A DNA stretch of 64,000 bases from QHXN01 sp032162705 (GCA_032162705.1 JAVRON010000103.1:1-64000), one strand, 5' to 3'. Shown: positions 1 to 8,634, numbered from the stretch's first letter. Numbers and translations: made by a program. Notes: a model not told the origin generated them from the sequence alone.

Positions 1-539
1 TCATCGCGATGACGGCGCATGCTCTGGCAGGCGAGAGAGAAAAGTGTCTGGCGGCGGGGATGGACGACTACTTGAGCAAGCCCGTCAAGGCGCATGAATT
101 ATCAGAAGTGTTGGAGCGTTGGAGCGCACCCGCCATCCAATCAACGCAGACAGGGCCGTTGGACACATCACCGGCGGCGAGAGAGATCATTGATTTGACG
201 GTGCTGGAAAGTTTTCGGGAACTGCAACAGGAGGGCGAGCCAGACCTTGTCAGCGAACTAATCAATTTGTATATCAACGATACGCAAGTGCGGTTGATTG
301 AACTGCACGCAGCGATGAAGCGAAAGGACACGCAGGCGCTAAAGCGCGTGACGCATAGCCTCAAGGGCAGCAGCAGCAACCTCGGCATCCTGGGGATGGC
401 GTCATTGTGCTCTGAGTTAGAGGAGAAGGTCGATGGGGACACGTTGGATGAGGGCGGGGCGCTGCCGGGTAGGCTTGAAGAAGAGTTCGCGCGCGTTATG
501 AAAGCATTCGCGGGTGAACGAGAAATGGTGAATCAATGA
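1..539 (+). CDS. Hybrid sensor kinase, C-terminal end (receiver + Hpt), partial
   Basis: 3' end of a gene that begins before the window; the frame is open from base 3. The first ~35 residues are the end of a receiver domain (IAMTAHA, then GMDDYLSKPVK with the conserved Lys-Pro). Residues ~65-165 form a histidine phosphotransfer domain with the phospho-accepting His in HSLKGSSSNLG. Receiver plus Hpt at a C terminus is usual in multi-step hybrid kinases of the BarA/ArcB type, so the missing part probably holds sensor and kinase domains (inference). The stop overlaps the next start (ATGA), so translation is probably coupled to the diguanylate cyclase, a likely phosphorelay partner. Confidence 0.85.
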   Translation, partial: IAMTAHALAGEREKCLAAGMDDYLSKPVKAHELSEVLERWSAPAIQSTQTGPLDTSPAAREIIDLTVLESFRELQQEGEPDLVSELINLYINDTQVRLIELHAAMKRKDTQALKRVTHSLKGSSSNLGILGMASLCSELEEKVDGDTLDEGGALPGRLEEEFARVMKAFAGEREMVNQ

Positions 540-1918
540 AGGTCTTAATTGCAGAAGATGACATGGTTTCCCGCCGCGTGCTTGAAGCCACGCTCTCCAA
601 GTGGGGACATGAGGTATTGGTCGCCGGCGACGGTGATGCGGCGTTGTCTGTGCTCCAGGGCGTGAACGCGCCGCCGCTCGCTATTCTCGATTGGATGATG
701 CCCGGCATGGACGGCGTTGAAGTGTGCCGGAGAGCGCGACAGTTTTCCAGCACCACGCCGACCTACATCATCTTGCTGACGGCCAAGACGGAGACAGAAG
801 ATGTCGTGGCGGGGCTTAAGGCCGGGGCGGACGATTACCTCACCAAGCCTTTCGCGCGTGCCGAATTGCGTGCCCGCATAGAGGTCGGGGCACGCGTCAT
901 CAAATTACAGAGGAGATTGGCGGATCGCGTGGAAGAACTACATCATGTGCTGGCCGAGCGCGAGCGGGCTGCCGAGTCTTTACGGGCGAGCGAAAACCGT
1001 TACCGGCATCTGGTGGAATATAGTCAGGGACTCATCTGCACGCAAGACCTCGCGGGGACGCTGCTCTCGGTCAACCCGGCGGCGGCACGTCACCTCGGCT
1101 ATCAGCCGGACGAAATGGTGGGCCGCAACTTGAGCGAATTCGTCGTGCCATCTCATCGGCACCTGTTCAACCTGTATCTGGAACGAATCAGACATCAGTC
1201 AACTGACAGTGGCCTATTACATATCGTCACGAAATCCGGCGCTGTGCGCATCTGGCAATACGATAACTTGCGGTACGAAGGGGCGGGCCAAGAGCCTTAT
1301 GTGCTCGGCCACGCACAGGACGTGACTGAACTCAAGCAAGCCGAAGCGATGATGCGTAATCTCTCACTGACGGACGAACTGACGGGACTGTATAACCAAC
1401 GCGGCTTCCTCGCTTTGGCCGAACAGCAATTGCGGGCAGCACACCGGACAGGTCAAATCTTCTCGCTGCTCTATGCGGATATGGATGGCCTGAAACAAAT
1501 CAACGACACTTACGGACATCAAGAAGGGTCGCAGGCCCTCAAACAGCTCGCGGAGATTCTTAGAAAGTGTTTTCGCGGAGCCGACACTATCGCCCGTATT
1601 GGCGGCGATGAATTCGCGATCCTCATGGCTGATACAACTCCCAGCAGTGTTGAGATTCCTCTCGCTCGCCTAGAGAAACTTCTGCTCTCTTACAATATGC
1701 GAGAGATTCACGATTACCAACTCTCATTGAGCGTCGGCGCGGTCTGCGTCAATCCAGCGGATGAGTGTTCCATCGCAGACCTGCTGATGAAAGCGGATCA
1801 GGCGATGTACGAGACTAAAAAGCGCAAGCGGCAGTCCGCCTGGTTGATCGGCGCGCACCACGAAGAAAATTTTGCGCTGGCCGGGCAAGCGCTGGAACCT
1901 GCATTGCGAAGGGCTTAA
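536..1918 (+). CDS. Response regulator diguanylate cyclase (REC-PAS-GGDEF)
   Basis: 460 aa. Residues 1-125 are a receiver domain (phospho-Asp in LAILDWMMPG, Lys in YLTKPF). A short coiled linker (~125-155) leads to a PAS domain (~155-275), and residues ~290-450 are a GGDEF domain with an intact GGDEF motif, so it should make c-di-GMP from two GTP. An RGAD sequence five residues before GGDEF matches the product-inhibition I-site. The start overlaps the preceding hybrid-kinase stop by 4 nt and the next gene begins 3 nt after its stop, so 1-2987 looks like one operon. The receiver closely resembles that of the next gene, pointing to tandem duplication. The phosphodonor is inferred to be the Hpt protein upstream. 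Confidence 0.9.
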   Translation: MKVLIAEDDMVSRRVLEATLSKWGHEVLVAGDGDAALSVLQGVNAPPLAILDWMMPGMDGVEVCRRARQFSSTTPTYIILLTAKTETEDVVAGLKAGADDYLTKPFARAELRARIEVGARVIKLQRRLADRVEELHHVLAERERAAESLRASENRYRHLVEYSQGLICTQDLAGTLLSVNPAAARHLGYQPDEMVGRNLSEFVVPSHRHLFNLYLERIRHQSTDSGLLHIVTKSGAVRIWQYDNLRYEGAGQEPYVLGHAQDVTELKQAEAMMRNLSLTDELTGLYNQRGFLALAEQQLRAAHRTGQIFSLLYADMDGLKQINDTYGHQEGSQALKQLAEILRKCFRGADTIARIGGDEFAILMADTTPSSVEIPLARLEKLLLSYNMREIHDYQLSLSVGAVCVNPADECSIADLLMKADQAMYETKKRKRQSAWLIGAHHEENFALAGQALEPALRRA

Positions 1919-1921
1919 CAA

Positions 1922-2557
1922 ATGAAAGTCTTGATTGCCGAAGATGACCCCGGCTCGCGCCGCGTGCTCGTAGCGACGCTCGACAAGTTTGGCTATGAAG
2001 TCGTGGTCGCTGCCGATGGCGCGGAAGCTTGGGCCGTACTCCAGAGTGCGGACGCGCCACACTTAGCCATCCTCGATTGGATGATGCCTGAGATAGACGG
2101 TGTCGAGCTTTGTCGCCGCGTTCGCGCCCTCCCTACCGTGACACCGCCTTATCTCATTCTCCTGACTGCTAAGAGCGGCAAAGAGAATGTGGTCACAGGG
2201 CTTGACGCCGGAGCTAACGATTACTTGACGAAGCCCTTTGACCGGGCGGAACTGCGCGCCCGCGTGCAGGTCGGCGCGCACGTCCTGGAGTTACAGGGAA
2301 GTCTCGCCGCGCGCGTGCGCGAACTCGAAGCTGCTCTCTCTCAAGTCAAACAGCTTCAGGGTCTGCTCCCTATCTGCTCGTACTGTAAGAAAATTCGTGA
2401 TGAGCAGAACTACTGGCACCGGGTTGAGAGCTACATCAGCGAGCATGCGGAAATTGAATTCAGCCATGGCATCTGCCCGGATTGCTATACGGACGTTGTT
2501 CAACCGCAACTTGACCGGATAGGGCCCCAGGGGAAACACCAGCCAGGGAAGGCATAG
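1922..2557 (+). CDS. Response regulator with C-terminal Cys-rich (putative zinc) module
   Basis: 211 aa. The receiver domain (residues 1-125, phospho-Asp in LAILDWMMPE, YLTKPFDRAE) is paralogous to the upstream cyclase receiver. A short helix leads to a ~55-residue module with two Cys pairs (CSYC near residue 152 and CPDC near 185) and a conserved HGICP segment. This module is found at the end of many bacterial sensor and regulator proteins; zinc binding is inferred from the Cys pairs and its output is unknown. It has no DNA-binding or enzymatic domain, so it probably acts by protein contact within the relay. Confidence 0.85.
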   Translation: MKVLIAEDDPGSRRVLVATLDKFGYEVVVAADGAEAWAVLQSADAPHLAILDWMMPEIDGVELCRRVRALPTVTPPYLILLTAKSGKENVVTGLDAGANDYLTKPFDRAELRARVQVGAHVLELQGSLAARVRELEAALSQVKQLQGLLPICSYCKKIRDEQNYWHRVESYISEHAEIEFSHGICPDCYTDVVQPQLDRIGPQGKHQPGKA

Positions 2558-2561
2558 TCAG

Positions 2562-2987
2562 ATGAAAGACATAGTGTCAACTACTCCATCCTCAGCTCGT
2601 ATACTGGTCGCGGAAGACGATGCGGTGATTATGCGTATGGTGACAGCCATCTTAGAGAAGGAAGGCTATACGGTGGTGCCTGCCCGTGATGGCCGTGAAG
2701 CCTTCAGAATTCTTCACACTGATGCAAATTTTGCAGCGGCGATATTCGATATGCACATGCCGCATCTCAAGGGTCTTGACGTAATCGGTCATATGCAGAC
2801 AGAGAAACGGCTGAGACGTATTCCCGTAATGATGATGACTGCCGAACGAGATTTGACCCTTTGCTCCGGGTTTTTCGCCGCCGGTGCTGCCCTCTTTCTA
2901 CAGAAGCCCTTCACTCCAACTCAGATGCAAACCGTGTTGCGCCTGCTGGTCAGCAAAGCGGTTGTAACGTCCTGTCACACCAGGTGA
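2562..2987 (+). CDS. Single-domain response regulator (CheY-like)
   Basis: 141 aa, one receiver domain and no output. Acidic pocket in VAEDDAV, phospho-Asp in AIFDMHMPH, conserved Thr in MMMTAER, Lys in LQKPFTP. It begins 4 nt after the preceding stop and is the last gene of the operon. Codon use is less GC-biased than in the rest of the window. It may be a phosphate sink or a diffusible partner of the hybrid kinase; that role is inferred. Confidence 0.85.
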   Translation: MKDIVSTTPSSARILVAEDDAVIMRMVTAILEKEGYTVVPARDGREAFRILHTDANFAAAIFDMHMPHLKGLDVIGHMQTEKRLRRIPVMMMTAERDLTLCSGFFAAGAALFLQKPFTPTQMQTVLRLLVSKAVVTSCHTR

Positions 2988-3380
2988 CAAGGAGGCATCT
3001 CAGGTTGCGTTGCGAAAAATATTTTCAAGCGCAAAAGTTCTGCGAGTGTCTTTCGCTATGCCGCTACTGCGAACAATGAAACGATAAACTTAGCCGGACG
3101 TAGACGCATGCATACGCCTGTGAGCCGGGAACTGGAAGCGCTCGACAAAGTTTCTAATTTTCACTGAAGGCAAATCGCGATTGCTAAAGCAAGACAGGAA
3201 ATAGAATCTAACCCGTTCATGCACTTTAACGGGCAAACGCTTCTGATCCTTTCGCCCTCCGGCGAAATCTAGAACACCAACGGCTCTTGCCAGCGCCAAA
3301 GCATACGCGAACGGTCAACCTTGCTGGCATCGCGCAGCAGCAAGATTAATTCAGCGATATAACGAAAAATCACATTGAAC

Positions 3381-3424
3381 AGGCCAGGCGGGCGCATTTA
3401 TGAATGCACTGCCTAGCCTTTTTT
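3381..3424 (+). terminator. Terminator-like hairpin
   Basis: Imperfect stem whose arms begin AGGCCAGGC and end GCCTAGCCT, with TATG in the loop, followed by six T. It lies about 400 nt after the last response regulator on the same strand. The 2988-3504 stretch holds this hairpin, the tRNA terminator and no convincing gene; it is noticeably AT-richer than the rest of the window. Confidence 0.5.
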
Positions 3425-3463
3425 GCGCCACGGAGTTGTGTGTGAATGTGTGAGAAGCAAAAT

Positions 3464-3482
3464 GGGCGCTTATGCAGCGCCC
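3464..3482 (-). terminator. Terminator of tRNA-Arg
   Basis: Perfect 6-bp stem GGGCGC/GCGCCC with a 7-nt loop. On the minus strand it is followed by ATTTTG, and it lies about 20 nt beyond the 3' end of the tRNA gene. Confidence 0.6.
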
Positions 3483-3504
3483 GTAACTTATTAGATTTGA
3501 TTAA

Positions 3505-3578
3505 TGCACCCGGCATGACTCGAACATGCGACCTTCTGATTCGTAGTCAGACGCTCTATCCAACTGAGCTACGGGTGC
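3505..3578 (-). tRNA. tRNA-Arg (ACG anticodon)
   Basis: Full cloverleaf on the minus strand. The acceptor stem GCACCCG pairs with CGGGTGC, with discriminator A. The D arm is GCTC/GAGC, the anticodon stem TCTGA/TCAGA encloses loop CTACGAA (anticodon ACG, expected to be edited to ICG to read CGU/CGC/CGA), and the T arm GCATG/CATGC encloses TTCGAGT. CCA is not encoded. Its 3' end faces the lower-GC segment 1-3500. Confidence 0.95.
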
Positions 3579-3687
3579 GAATCTCCTGGTGAAGAGAAGT
3601 AACGAATATACGGATGCCCTTGCCGAGTGTCAAGCGAGGCATGTGGGAATGAAATGCCCATGAAAACAGGTTGTTATCAGGGCGTTT

Positions 3688-4716
3688 TCAGCGGGCGAAG
3701 TAGCCGGGGCGGGAGCGTGCGATGGTGTCGGCGCGTGTGACTTCGACGTTGATTGAGCGCCATTTGCCATCGCGTGCGTGCGCGTTTGAGGATTGGTAGG
3801 AGATGCTATAGAGCGTGCGCATGTCGGCAGCGACCTCAGCGTAGAGGCGACCCATGTCTTCGAGGCGGCGAATCTCATGCAGACGCCCGCCCGTGCGGTC
3901 GGCCAGGCTCTGCATGCGCGTGCGCGCGGCGGAGTAGATGGCCGCCTGCTGCGGCGTGAGCGGGAGAAGGTTCTTCGGGTCAGCCGAAGGGAGCGCGAGC
4001 GGGTAGATCGTGACGCCTTGCTTGTCCGCCGCGTCGAGCACCGAACGCAGCGCGGCACTCGTCTCTGGCTTGACCGCGGCGACCGCCTCTTCGCCGGTCT
4101 TGGCCTGCGCGGAAGTTTCGCCGTCGAGCTTGCGCTCTTCTGTGTCGAGGCCGTCAGTCAGGACGACGATGGCCTTGCGCCGCTTGCCCTCTTTCCCAAG
4201 CTCCGCGAGCGAGTAGCGGAGCGCCTGGTAGAGTTTCGTGTTGCCCCTGCCTTTGGCCTCTTCGGCAATGGCGAAGGCGATCTTCCCTCGGTCGGTTGTG
4301 AAGTGTTGGAGAGTGTCAACGCGGTCGTTAAAGGCGACGACCTCGACACGATCTTCAGGGCCGAGCGCGTCGATGAAACGCAGCGCCGATTGCCTGAGCG
4401 TGGGACGGAAGTTGATCGTCGAGCCGGACATGTCCAGAAGCAGCACGAGACTAAAGGGCGACGCGGCAGGCTCGAAGCTGACGATAGACTGCTTGACGCC
4501 ATCCTCGTAGACACTGAAGTCGTGCGACGAAAGGTCTGTGACGGATTGTCCCTTATGGTCGGCGACGCCCACGTTGAGAATGACGAGGTTCGACTCGACG
4601 CGCACGACAGGCTCGTCCGGCCCTTGCGCCCTGGCCGTCGCCGAGAGGCAGAGGAGTGCGACGCAGGCACAGACGATTTTTTGCAAATTGTATTGGAAAA
4701 TAGTCGAAAGGGTCAT
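3688..4716 (-). CDS. Secreted VWA-domain protein (acidobacterial VWFA-related family)
   Basis: 342 aa. An N-terminal signal peptide (hydrophobic residues ~13-28, ending ATARAQ) is followed by a short region with the family's DFSVYEDGVKQ segment. A von Willebrand factor A domain follows (~100-300) with a MIDAS metal site: DMSGST near residue 114 and LTDGLD later. The C terminus ends in SRPGYFAR, as in family members. The family is typical of Acidobacteriota and probably mediates metal-dependent protein contacts outside the membrane; the partner is unknown. A paralogue lies at 20694-22064. No strong Shine-Dalgarno is visible, so the start is fixed mainly by the signal peptide. Confidence 0.85.
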   Translation of the reverse strand: MTLSTIFQYNLQKIVCACVALLCLSATARAQGPDEPVVRVESNLVILNVGVADHKGQSVTDLSSHDFSVYEDGVKQSIVSFEPAASPFSLVLLLDMSGSTINFRPTLRQSALRFIDALGPEDRVEVVAFNDRVDTLQHFTTDRGKIAFAIAEEAKGRGNTKLYQALRYSLAELGKEGKRRKAIVVLTDGLDTEERKLDGETSAQAKTGEEAVAAVKPETSAALRSVLDAADKQGVTIYPLALPSADPKNLLPLTPQQAAIYSAARTRMQSLADRTGGRLHEIRRLEDMGRLYAEVAADMRTLYSISYQSSNAHARDGKWRSINVEVTRADTIARSRPGYFAR

Positions 4717-4920
4717 CGCTCGAAAACACTCGGTGCGGAATCAGTATGCCGTCAGCCCGCGTGTTTGCGCAAGCGCAGGATAGCTGCCCCGAACAGTTTG
4801 GAATTACCGACTGAAGCCTGAGAGAGAGAAAGGCGAGCGATCAACTGCGCCCCCGATTCCGTCTCCGCTTCGCATCGGACATTTGGGTGCGCCCGGCGCG
4901 CGGTGAGTTGCCACAATCCC

Positions 4921-5052
4921 TTTGGGGAGGGCAAGAGGCAAAGTGCTCCTTTCGGGAGGGCAAAAGGCAAAGTTCAAAAGCAAAAGTTGAAGACGAGGGG
5001 CCGCGTGGCCTTCATCATCATTTTTGCCTTTTGAACTTTGCCTTTTGCTCTC
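4921..5052. repeat. Heptad inverted-repeat element, GGCAAAA family
   Basis: Left arm ~4956-4985 (GGCAAAA/GGCAAAG words, GTTCAAAAG) and right arm 5021-5052 are near-perfect reverse complements. The spacer contains GAAGACGAGG and CGCGTGGCC. A ~29-bp direct duplication (GGGAGGGCAA-AGGCAAAGT) starts at ~4920 and ~4949. It fills most of the gap between the VWA gene start and the 3' end of the next minus-strand gene. Confidence 0.85.
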
Positions 5053-5056
5053 TCAC

Positions 5057-5689
5057 TTATCTCCCGGCGCGTGCGCGTGCGCGGCGTGGGGCGGATGCCG
5101 ATGCGTCCGCTTCGTCCGAGGCGACGGGGGAAGGGAAGGGGACTGGCGCGGGCGCTGACGAGGGGCGCGCGTTTGTGCGGCGCGTGCGGCGTGCCTCGGT
5201 GCGTTCGGCCTCGACCGCGGCGACACGCTTGGCCTTGTCGATGCGCTTGCGCGGCACGAGCTGGAAGCGCAGCTCCATCTCCTGCGAGACCTTGTAAATG
5301 TGCTTCGCCTTCTGCCCCCGCTCGGCGCGGCGCAAAACCTCTACGGTCTCCAGCAGCTCGGCGCGGTCTTCCTTGTCGATCCAGATGTAAAGTGACTCGG
5401 CCATCTCTCTTAAAACCTCCAGGCGTATCAGCTTGCGCAGCTCTTCGGGCCGTGCGACCGGCGCGACATGCGCGAGCATCGAATCAGTCGCCGCCGCCGC
5501 GTCGGGCCTCCGCCCTTCCTGCTTGCGGCGCGCGGCATAGTAGTCCGAGACGAGCGCGTCCACTTCCCCGCGTCGCTCGTCGTAAAAAAGTGCGAAGTCG
5601 TTGCAACGCGTGCGATAGACGCAGCTTACCGAGCAGACAAGTGCGTCCTTAAAATGTCCGTAGCGGTTGCAGTAGAGTTTCAGACGCAT
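5057..5689 (-). CDS. Protein of unknown function, Cys-rich N terminus
   Basis: 210 aa from the Met in MRLKLYC. Not recognised. Four Cys fall in the first ~30 residues (positions ~7, 19, 23, 29, as in CSVSC and RTRCND), which could bind a metal. The middle is helical and charged (~60-150). The last ~50 residues are a basic, then Ala/Pro/Ser-rich tail that looks disordered. The frame is open further upstream, but that extension has low-complexity composition and the Cys region is the natural start. The 3' end lies 5 nt from a heptad repeat element. Confidence 0.6.
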   Translation of the reverse strand: MRLKLYCNRYGHFKDALVCSVSCVYRTRCNDFALFYDERRGEVDALVSDYYAARRKQEGRRPDAAAATDSMLAHVAPVARPEELRKLIRLEVLREMAESLYIWIDKEDRAELLETVEVLRRAERGQKAKHIYKVSQEMELRFQLVPRKRIDKAKRVAAVEAERTEARRTRRTNARPSSAPAPVPFPSPVASDEADASASAPRRARARAGR

Positions 5690-5899
5690 CGCTTGCACGC
5701 TGCTTGCTCTCCAGAACGCGAGCCGGGATGACAAGGTGGCCCGCCACGGGAACAGCGCCGACGAGGTTGACTCTTGCCGACTCGGCCAACGAAGCGCGTC
5801 CCGGCACACGGGACTTCCCCGAAGGCGTCCACGACTCGCTCAAGCACAAGCCAATATACCATGCGCGTTCCATGCGTGCAACGAGTGGTTGCACGTGAA

Positions 5900-5943
5900 A
5901 CGAGCCGGAGTGTCTTTATCAACGAGCCGGAATGTCTTTATCA
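5900..5943. repeat. 22-bp tandem direct repeat
   Basis: Two copies of ACGAGCCGGRTGTCTTTATCA-like sequence (5900-5921 and 5922-5943) differ at one base. They lie in the 5690-6165 gap, upstream of the divergent genes at 5689 (-) and 6166 (+). About 35 nt further on, a looser duplication carries CGGCT-A-AGTCCTT twice (~5980 and ~6005). The rest of the gap shows no convincing gene. Confidence 0.7.
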
Positions 5944-6017
5944 ATAGCTGCGAAGGTGTTTGATTCTTAGGCCGTGGGACGGCTGAGAGTCCTTGACCGT
6001 GAGGCGGCTAAAAGTCC

Positions 6018-6046
6018 TTTCCGACGGGCGCGTGCGGGCGTATAAT
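6018..6046 (+). promoter_or_regulatory. Possible sigma-70-type promoter
   Basis: A perfect TATAAT at 6041-6046 stands out in very GC-rich DNA, ~120 nt before the start at 6166. The matching -35 (TTTCCG at 6018, 17-bp spacing) is poor. Confidence 0.35.
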
Positions 6047-6165
6047 GCGCGCCGTCCGCAAGTTGGTGTGCCTACGCTCACAGGGTTCTCGCCGCCACGC
6101 CCCCTTCGAGTGTCTCCGGAACTTTCGCCGCCCAGGGCGTCCTCTACGCGAAGGAGATGCAAGCG

Positions 6166-6675
6166 ATGTACAGACCGAATTTTTGCTGCGAGTGCGGCGA
6201 GCGCATCGCGCGCGTGCGTTGGCGCGCGTGGACTAGCCGATGCTTCTGCGATTCGTGCGGGCGACGTTTCCGGCGCGAAAGATTTACGACGCCGGTCTTG
6301 CTCGCAGCGGCGCTCGCGGGCGCGGGCTTCCTCTCGGGCCGCCTCGCGAGGCCCTCGTCCCCGCCGCTCATCCTTGAGCGCAGCAGGCCGGGCCTCGTCG
6401 CGCCGCTGCCCACGCCCGACGCGCTGCGTCAGTCCGATGTTAAGCGCGAAGGCACGGCCACGAAGCCTGAGTCCACGAAGCCCGAGCCTGCTTATGGCCC
6501 GGACGGGACGGCGAACGAGCGCCCGACGGAGACGGACGAGGTGGTCTACATCTGCGGTGCGCGGACGAAGAAGGGGACGCCTTGCCAGCGGCGCGTGCGG
6601 GGCCCCGGCCGCTGCTGGCAGCACCGCGGCATGCCCGCGATACTCCCGCCATCGAAACTCATCGTGCCGGGATAG
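6166..6675 (+). CDS. Small membrane-anchored protein with two Cys/His clusters
   Basis: 169 aa. The N terminus carries a zinc-ribbon-like pair of motifs (CCECGER, then CFCDSCGRR). One transmembrane segment follows (~43-60, LLAAALAGAGFLSG), then a Pro-rich linker. The C-terminal module has CGARTKKGTPCQRR and CWQH; this C-x9-C-x9-C-x2-H arrangement resembles a small domain seen in many uncharacterised bacterial proteins (DUF5763-like, from memory). GGAG at 6153 sits 9 nt before the ATG at 6166, which is why this start is chosen over the ATG at 6157. Function unknown. Confidence 0.65.
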   Translation: MYRPNFCCECGERIARVRWRAWTSRCFCDSCGRRFRRERFTTPVLLAAALAGAGFLSGRLARPSSPPLILERSRPGLVAPLPTPDALRQSDVKREGTATKPESTKPEPAYGPDGTANERPTETDEVVYICGARTKKGTPCQRRVRGPGRCWQHRGMPAILPPSKLIVPG

Positions 6676-6823
6676 AAGGAAGTAGACAGTAGTCAGTAGA
6701 CAGTAGACAGTAGACAGTAGTCAGTAGCGCTCCGCGTCACGGGCGCAGCCGTTAATACCATAACGACTCTCTGAAGAAGGTTTTTCTACTGTCTACTGTC
6801 TACTGACTACTGTCTACTTCTTC
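6676..6823. repeat. Heptad inverted-repeat element, AGTAGAC family (copy 1)
   Basis: The left arm 6681-6727 is about seven tandem AGTAGAC/AGTAGTC words. The right arm 6786-6823 is its reverse complement, with more than 30 bp perfectly paired. The spacer carries CGCTCCGCGTCACGGGCGCA and GAAGAAGGTTTTT, shared with the copy at 9939. It lies between convergent genes, and its right arm contains the stop codon (6807-6809) of the minus-strand gene. Confidence 0.9.
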
Positions 6824-8570
6824 TTGATCCGAGCCTGATGATCTCACGGCGCAGCTTCTCGTGTTTTTGTAATAAACGAAGATACTGCGACTCGTCCGCG
6901 CACGCCTTCGCACGAATGATCTTCACGACAGCGGCCTTCTCATCTTTCGTCCAACGAGACAGGCCGGGGATAAGCGCGAGCAGCAGAGACAGGTTTTCGA
7001 GCGCACGCCGCTCGTCCTCTCCCCAGCGGCGGGGTTTGATGCCGAGCGCCTCCGAGACCGTCTCAGCCGATGCGCGGCGCGCGCGTTCGGCGTCGCCGCC
7101 GTGCCGCTTCGCCGTGTTGCGCGCGACGGCGAGGACGAGGTTGCGTATGTGGAAGTCGTCCCACTCGCCCGTCGTCGTGGGCGGCGCTTCAAAAAGTACG
7201 TGGCCCGATGCCAGCTCGCGCAGTGTACGCGCGTCGGTGCGGTAGCCGGGGCGCGTGGCGATTCTTCTCTCCTCGCGCGAGATCAGCTTCGCCAGGCGCG
7301 GCTCGACGGGACGGAACCCGAGCTTGCGATAGAACCAGAACGCGCCCGACGCAATGCCCTCCTCGTTCTTAAAACCCAACTGGTAAGGATCGATTGAGAA
7401 GACACGTGCGCCGAGCGTCTGACGCAAGAGGCGCAAGACGCGCGCGTAGACCAACGCCGACTCGCCTTCGCGGAAGGTGTAGAAGAGGTTGAGTCCGGCC
7501 TCGACGCGCTCGAACAGCGTCAGCCCCTCGGCGTAGCCGCACGGCACGCCGTTCTTGAAGATAAGCAGAGCGTGATAGGCGAGCGTCGGCAGACGGCGCG
7601 GCGGCGGCACGCCCCAGAGGAAAATCTCTACGCCGCGGCCCGCATCCGCGCGCCGAACCGTCCCCGGGTCGCCGTAGGTGAAGCCGTACAGCTCGCGGAA
7701 GCGCATCGTCATCGTCTCGCGCCCCGCGTCGAGGAGCTTTTGTCCCTCGTCGCGCGAAAGCCTTTCGACTGGCAGCGTCGGCGCGTCCTCCGACATCTCG
7801 CGCGAGAGCGAAACATCGCGGCGCGCGAGCATCGCCGCGTCGTGATAGAAAATCTTCCGCACGCGTCGGCGCATGCGCGTGCGCGTAAAAGGTGAGTTGC
7901 CGAGTTCCCAACGCACTGCGAGCTTCAAAGATTCAAAGAGCGCGGCCCGCTCCCGGTCGGGAAGCTTCAAACTCTCGAAGCGCCGGAGCAGCCAAGCGAG
8001 TTCGTTACGCTCGCCACCCCGCGCCGCGCGCAGGAACGAGCGGTATGCAAAATGAGTCTCGACGTAAAGTTCTTCTTCGAGGAGCGGGATAAAGCGCGGC
8101 AGGACAGAGGCCAACTGACCCGCTTCCTCGTAGTTCTCCCAGTCGAGGTGTACACGCGAGGGATAACGCGCGGCGAGCCAACGCGTAATGTCATATGTGA
8201 AGACGGCGGAAAAGGACGTGCCCGCCAGCCCAGAGACTTCCGGGTCGGCGAAGTAGAAATAGTTTTCGGGGTCGGCGGCGAGGAGTCGGTCAACGCGTTG
8301 TTTGAAAGATGAAAGAATTCTCTCCGTCTGTCGAAGCAGTGCTTGGCTCTGCGGGTATGCACGCAGGAAGAGGAGGATTTCGTGAAAGCGTATGAGCGAT
8401 GGCGCGTCCGCGAACTCACGCCGCGCGGCCTCATTAAGCGCGCTTCCCAAGAGCACGCGAGCGCGCACGCCGTCAGGGCGCTTCAGCTCGTCGAGCCGTT
8501 CGAGTAGTTTTTCGAGCGTCGGTCGCGGCACAAGGTTAGCACTCGCTTCAGGGTTTCGGACGGGCGGCAT
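6807..8570 (-). CDS. Large protein of unknown function with GNAT-like segment
   Basis: 587 aa, soluble, no signal peptide. Not assigned to a family. Residues ~345-445 resemble the core of a GNAT-type acyltransferase (strand-turn segments around LLIFKNGVPCGYAEG and a final FWFYRKLGFRPVEP, as in the last helix and strand of that fold). The rest is helical and Arg-rich. An acyltransferase role is a guess from that segment only. The last codons and the stop are read from the right arm of an AGTAGAC heptad element, so the original C terminus may have been altered. Confidence 0.55.
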   Translation of the reverse strand: MPPVRNPEASANLVPRPTLEKLLERLDELKRPDGVRARVLLGSALNEAARREFADAPSLIRFHEILLFLRAYPQSQALLRQTERILSSFKQRVDRLLAADPENYFYFADPEVSGLAGTSFSAVFTYDITRWLAARYPSRVHLDWENYEEAGQLASVLPRFIPLLEEELYVETHFAYRSFLRAARGGERNELAWLLRRFESLKLPDRERAALFESLKLAVRWELGNSPFTRTRMRRRVRKIFYHDAAMLARRDVSLSREMSEDAPTLPVERLSRDEGQKLLDAGRETMTMRFRELYGFTYGDPGTVRRADAGRGVEIFLWGVPPPRRLPTLAYHALLIFKNGVPCGYAEGLTLFERVEAGLNLFYTFREGESALVYARVLRLLRQTLGARVFSIDPYQLGFKNEEGIASGAFWFYRKLGFRPVEPRLAKLISREERRIATRPGYRTDARTLRELASGHVLFEAPPTTTGEWDDFHIRNLVLAVARNTAKRHGGDAERARRASAETVSEALGIKPRRWGEDERRALENLSLLLALIPGLSRWTKDEKAAVVKIIRAKACADESQYLRLLQKHEKLRREIIRLGSRRSRQ

Positions 8571-8634
8571 AAAGAAGTACGGGCAGCCTTCAGTCTTCTG
8601 ATGCAGCCCGCTTGAAAAGTATATCTTGCCTGAC

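Noticed and set aside
2973..2989. TGTCAC/GTGACA hairpin at the end of the fourth response regulator as a terminator
   Set aside because: Six-bp stem without a T-run and overlapping the coding end; weak.
3090..3299. 69-residue minus-strand frame between the response regulators and tRNA-Arg
   Set aside because: No ribosome-binding site, no recognisable domain, and composition typical of noncoding DNA here.
6676..6727. Tandem 7-bp repeats considered as a CRISPR array
   Set aside because: Units are adjacent without spacers, too short, and paired with a reverse-complement arm; no cas genes are present.
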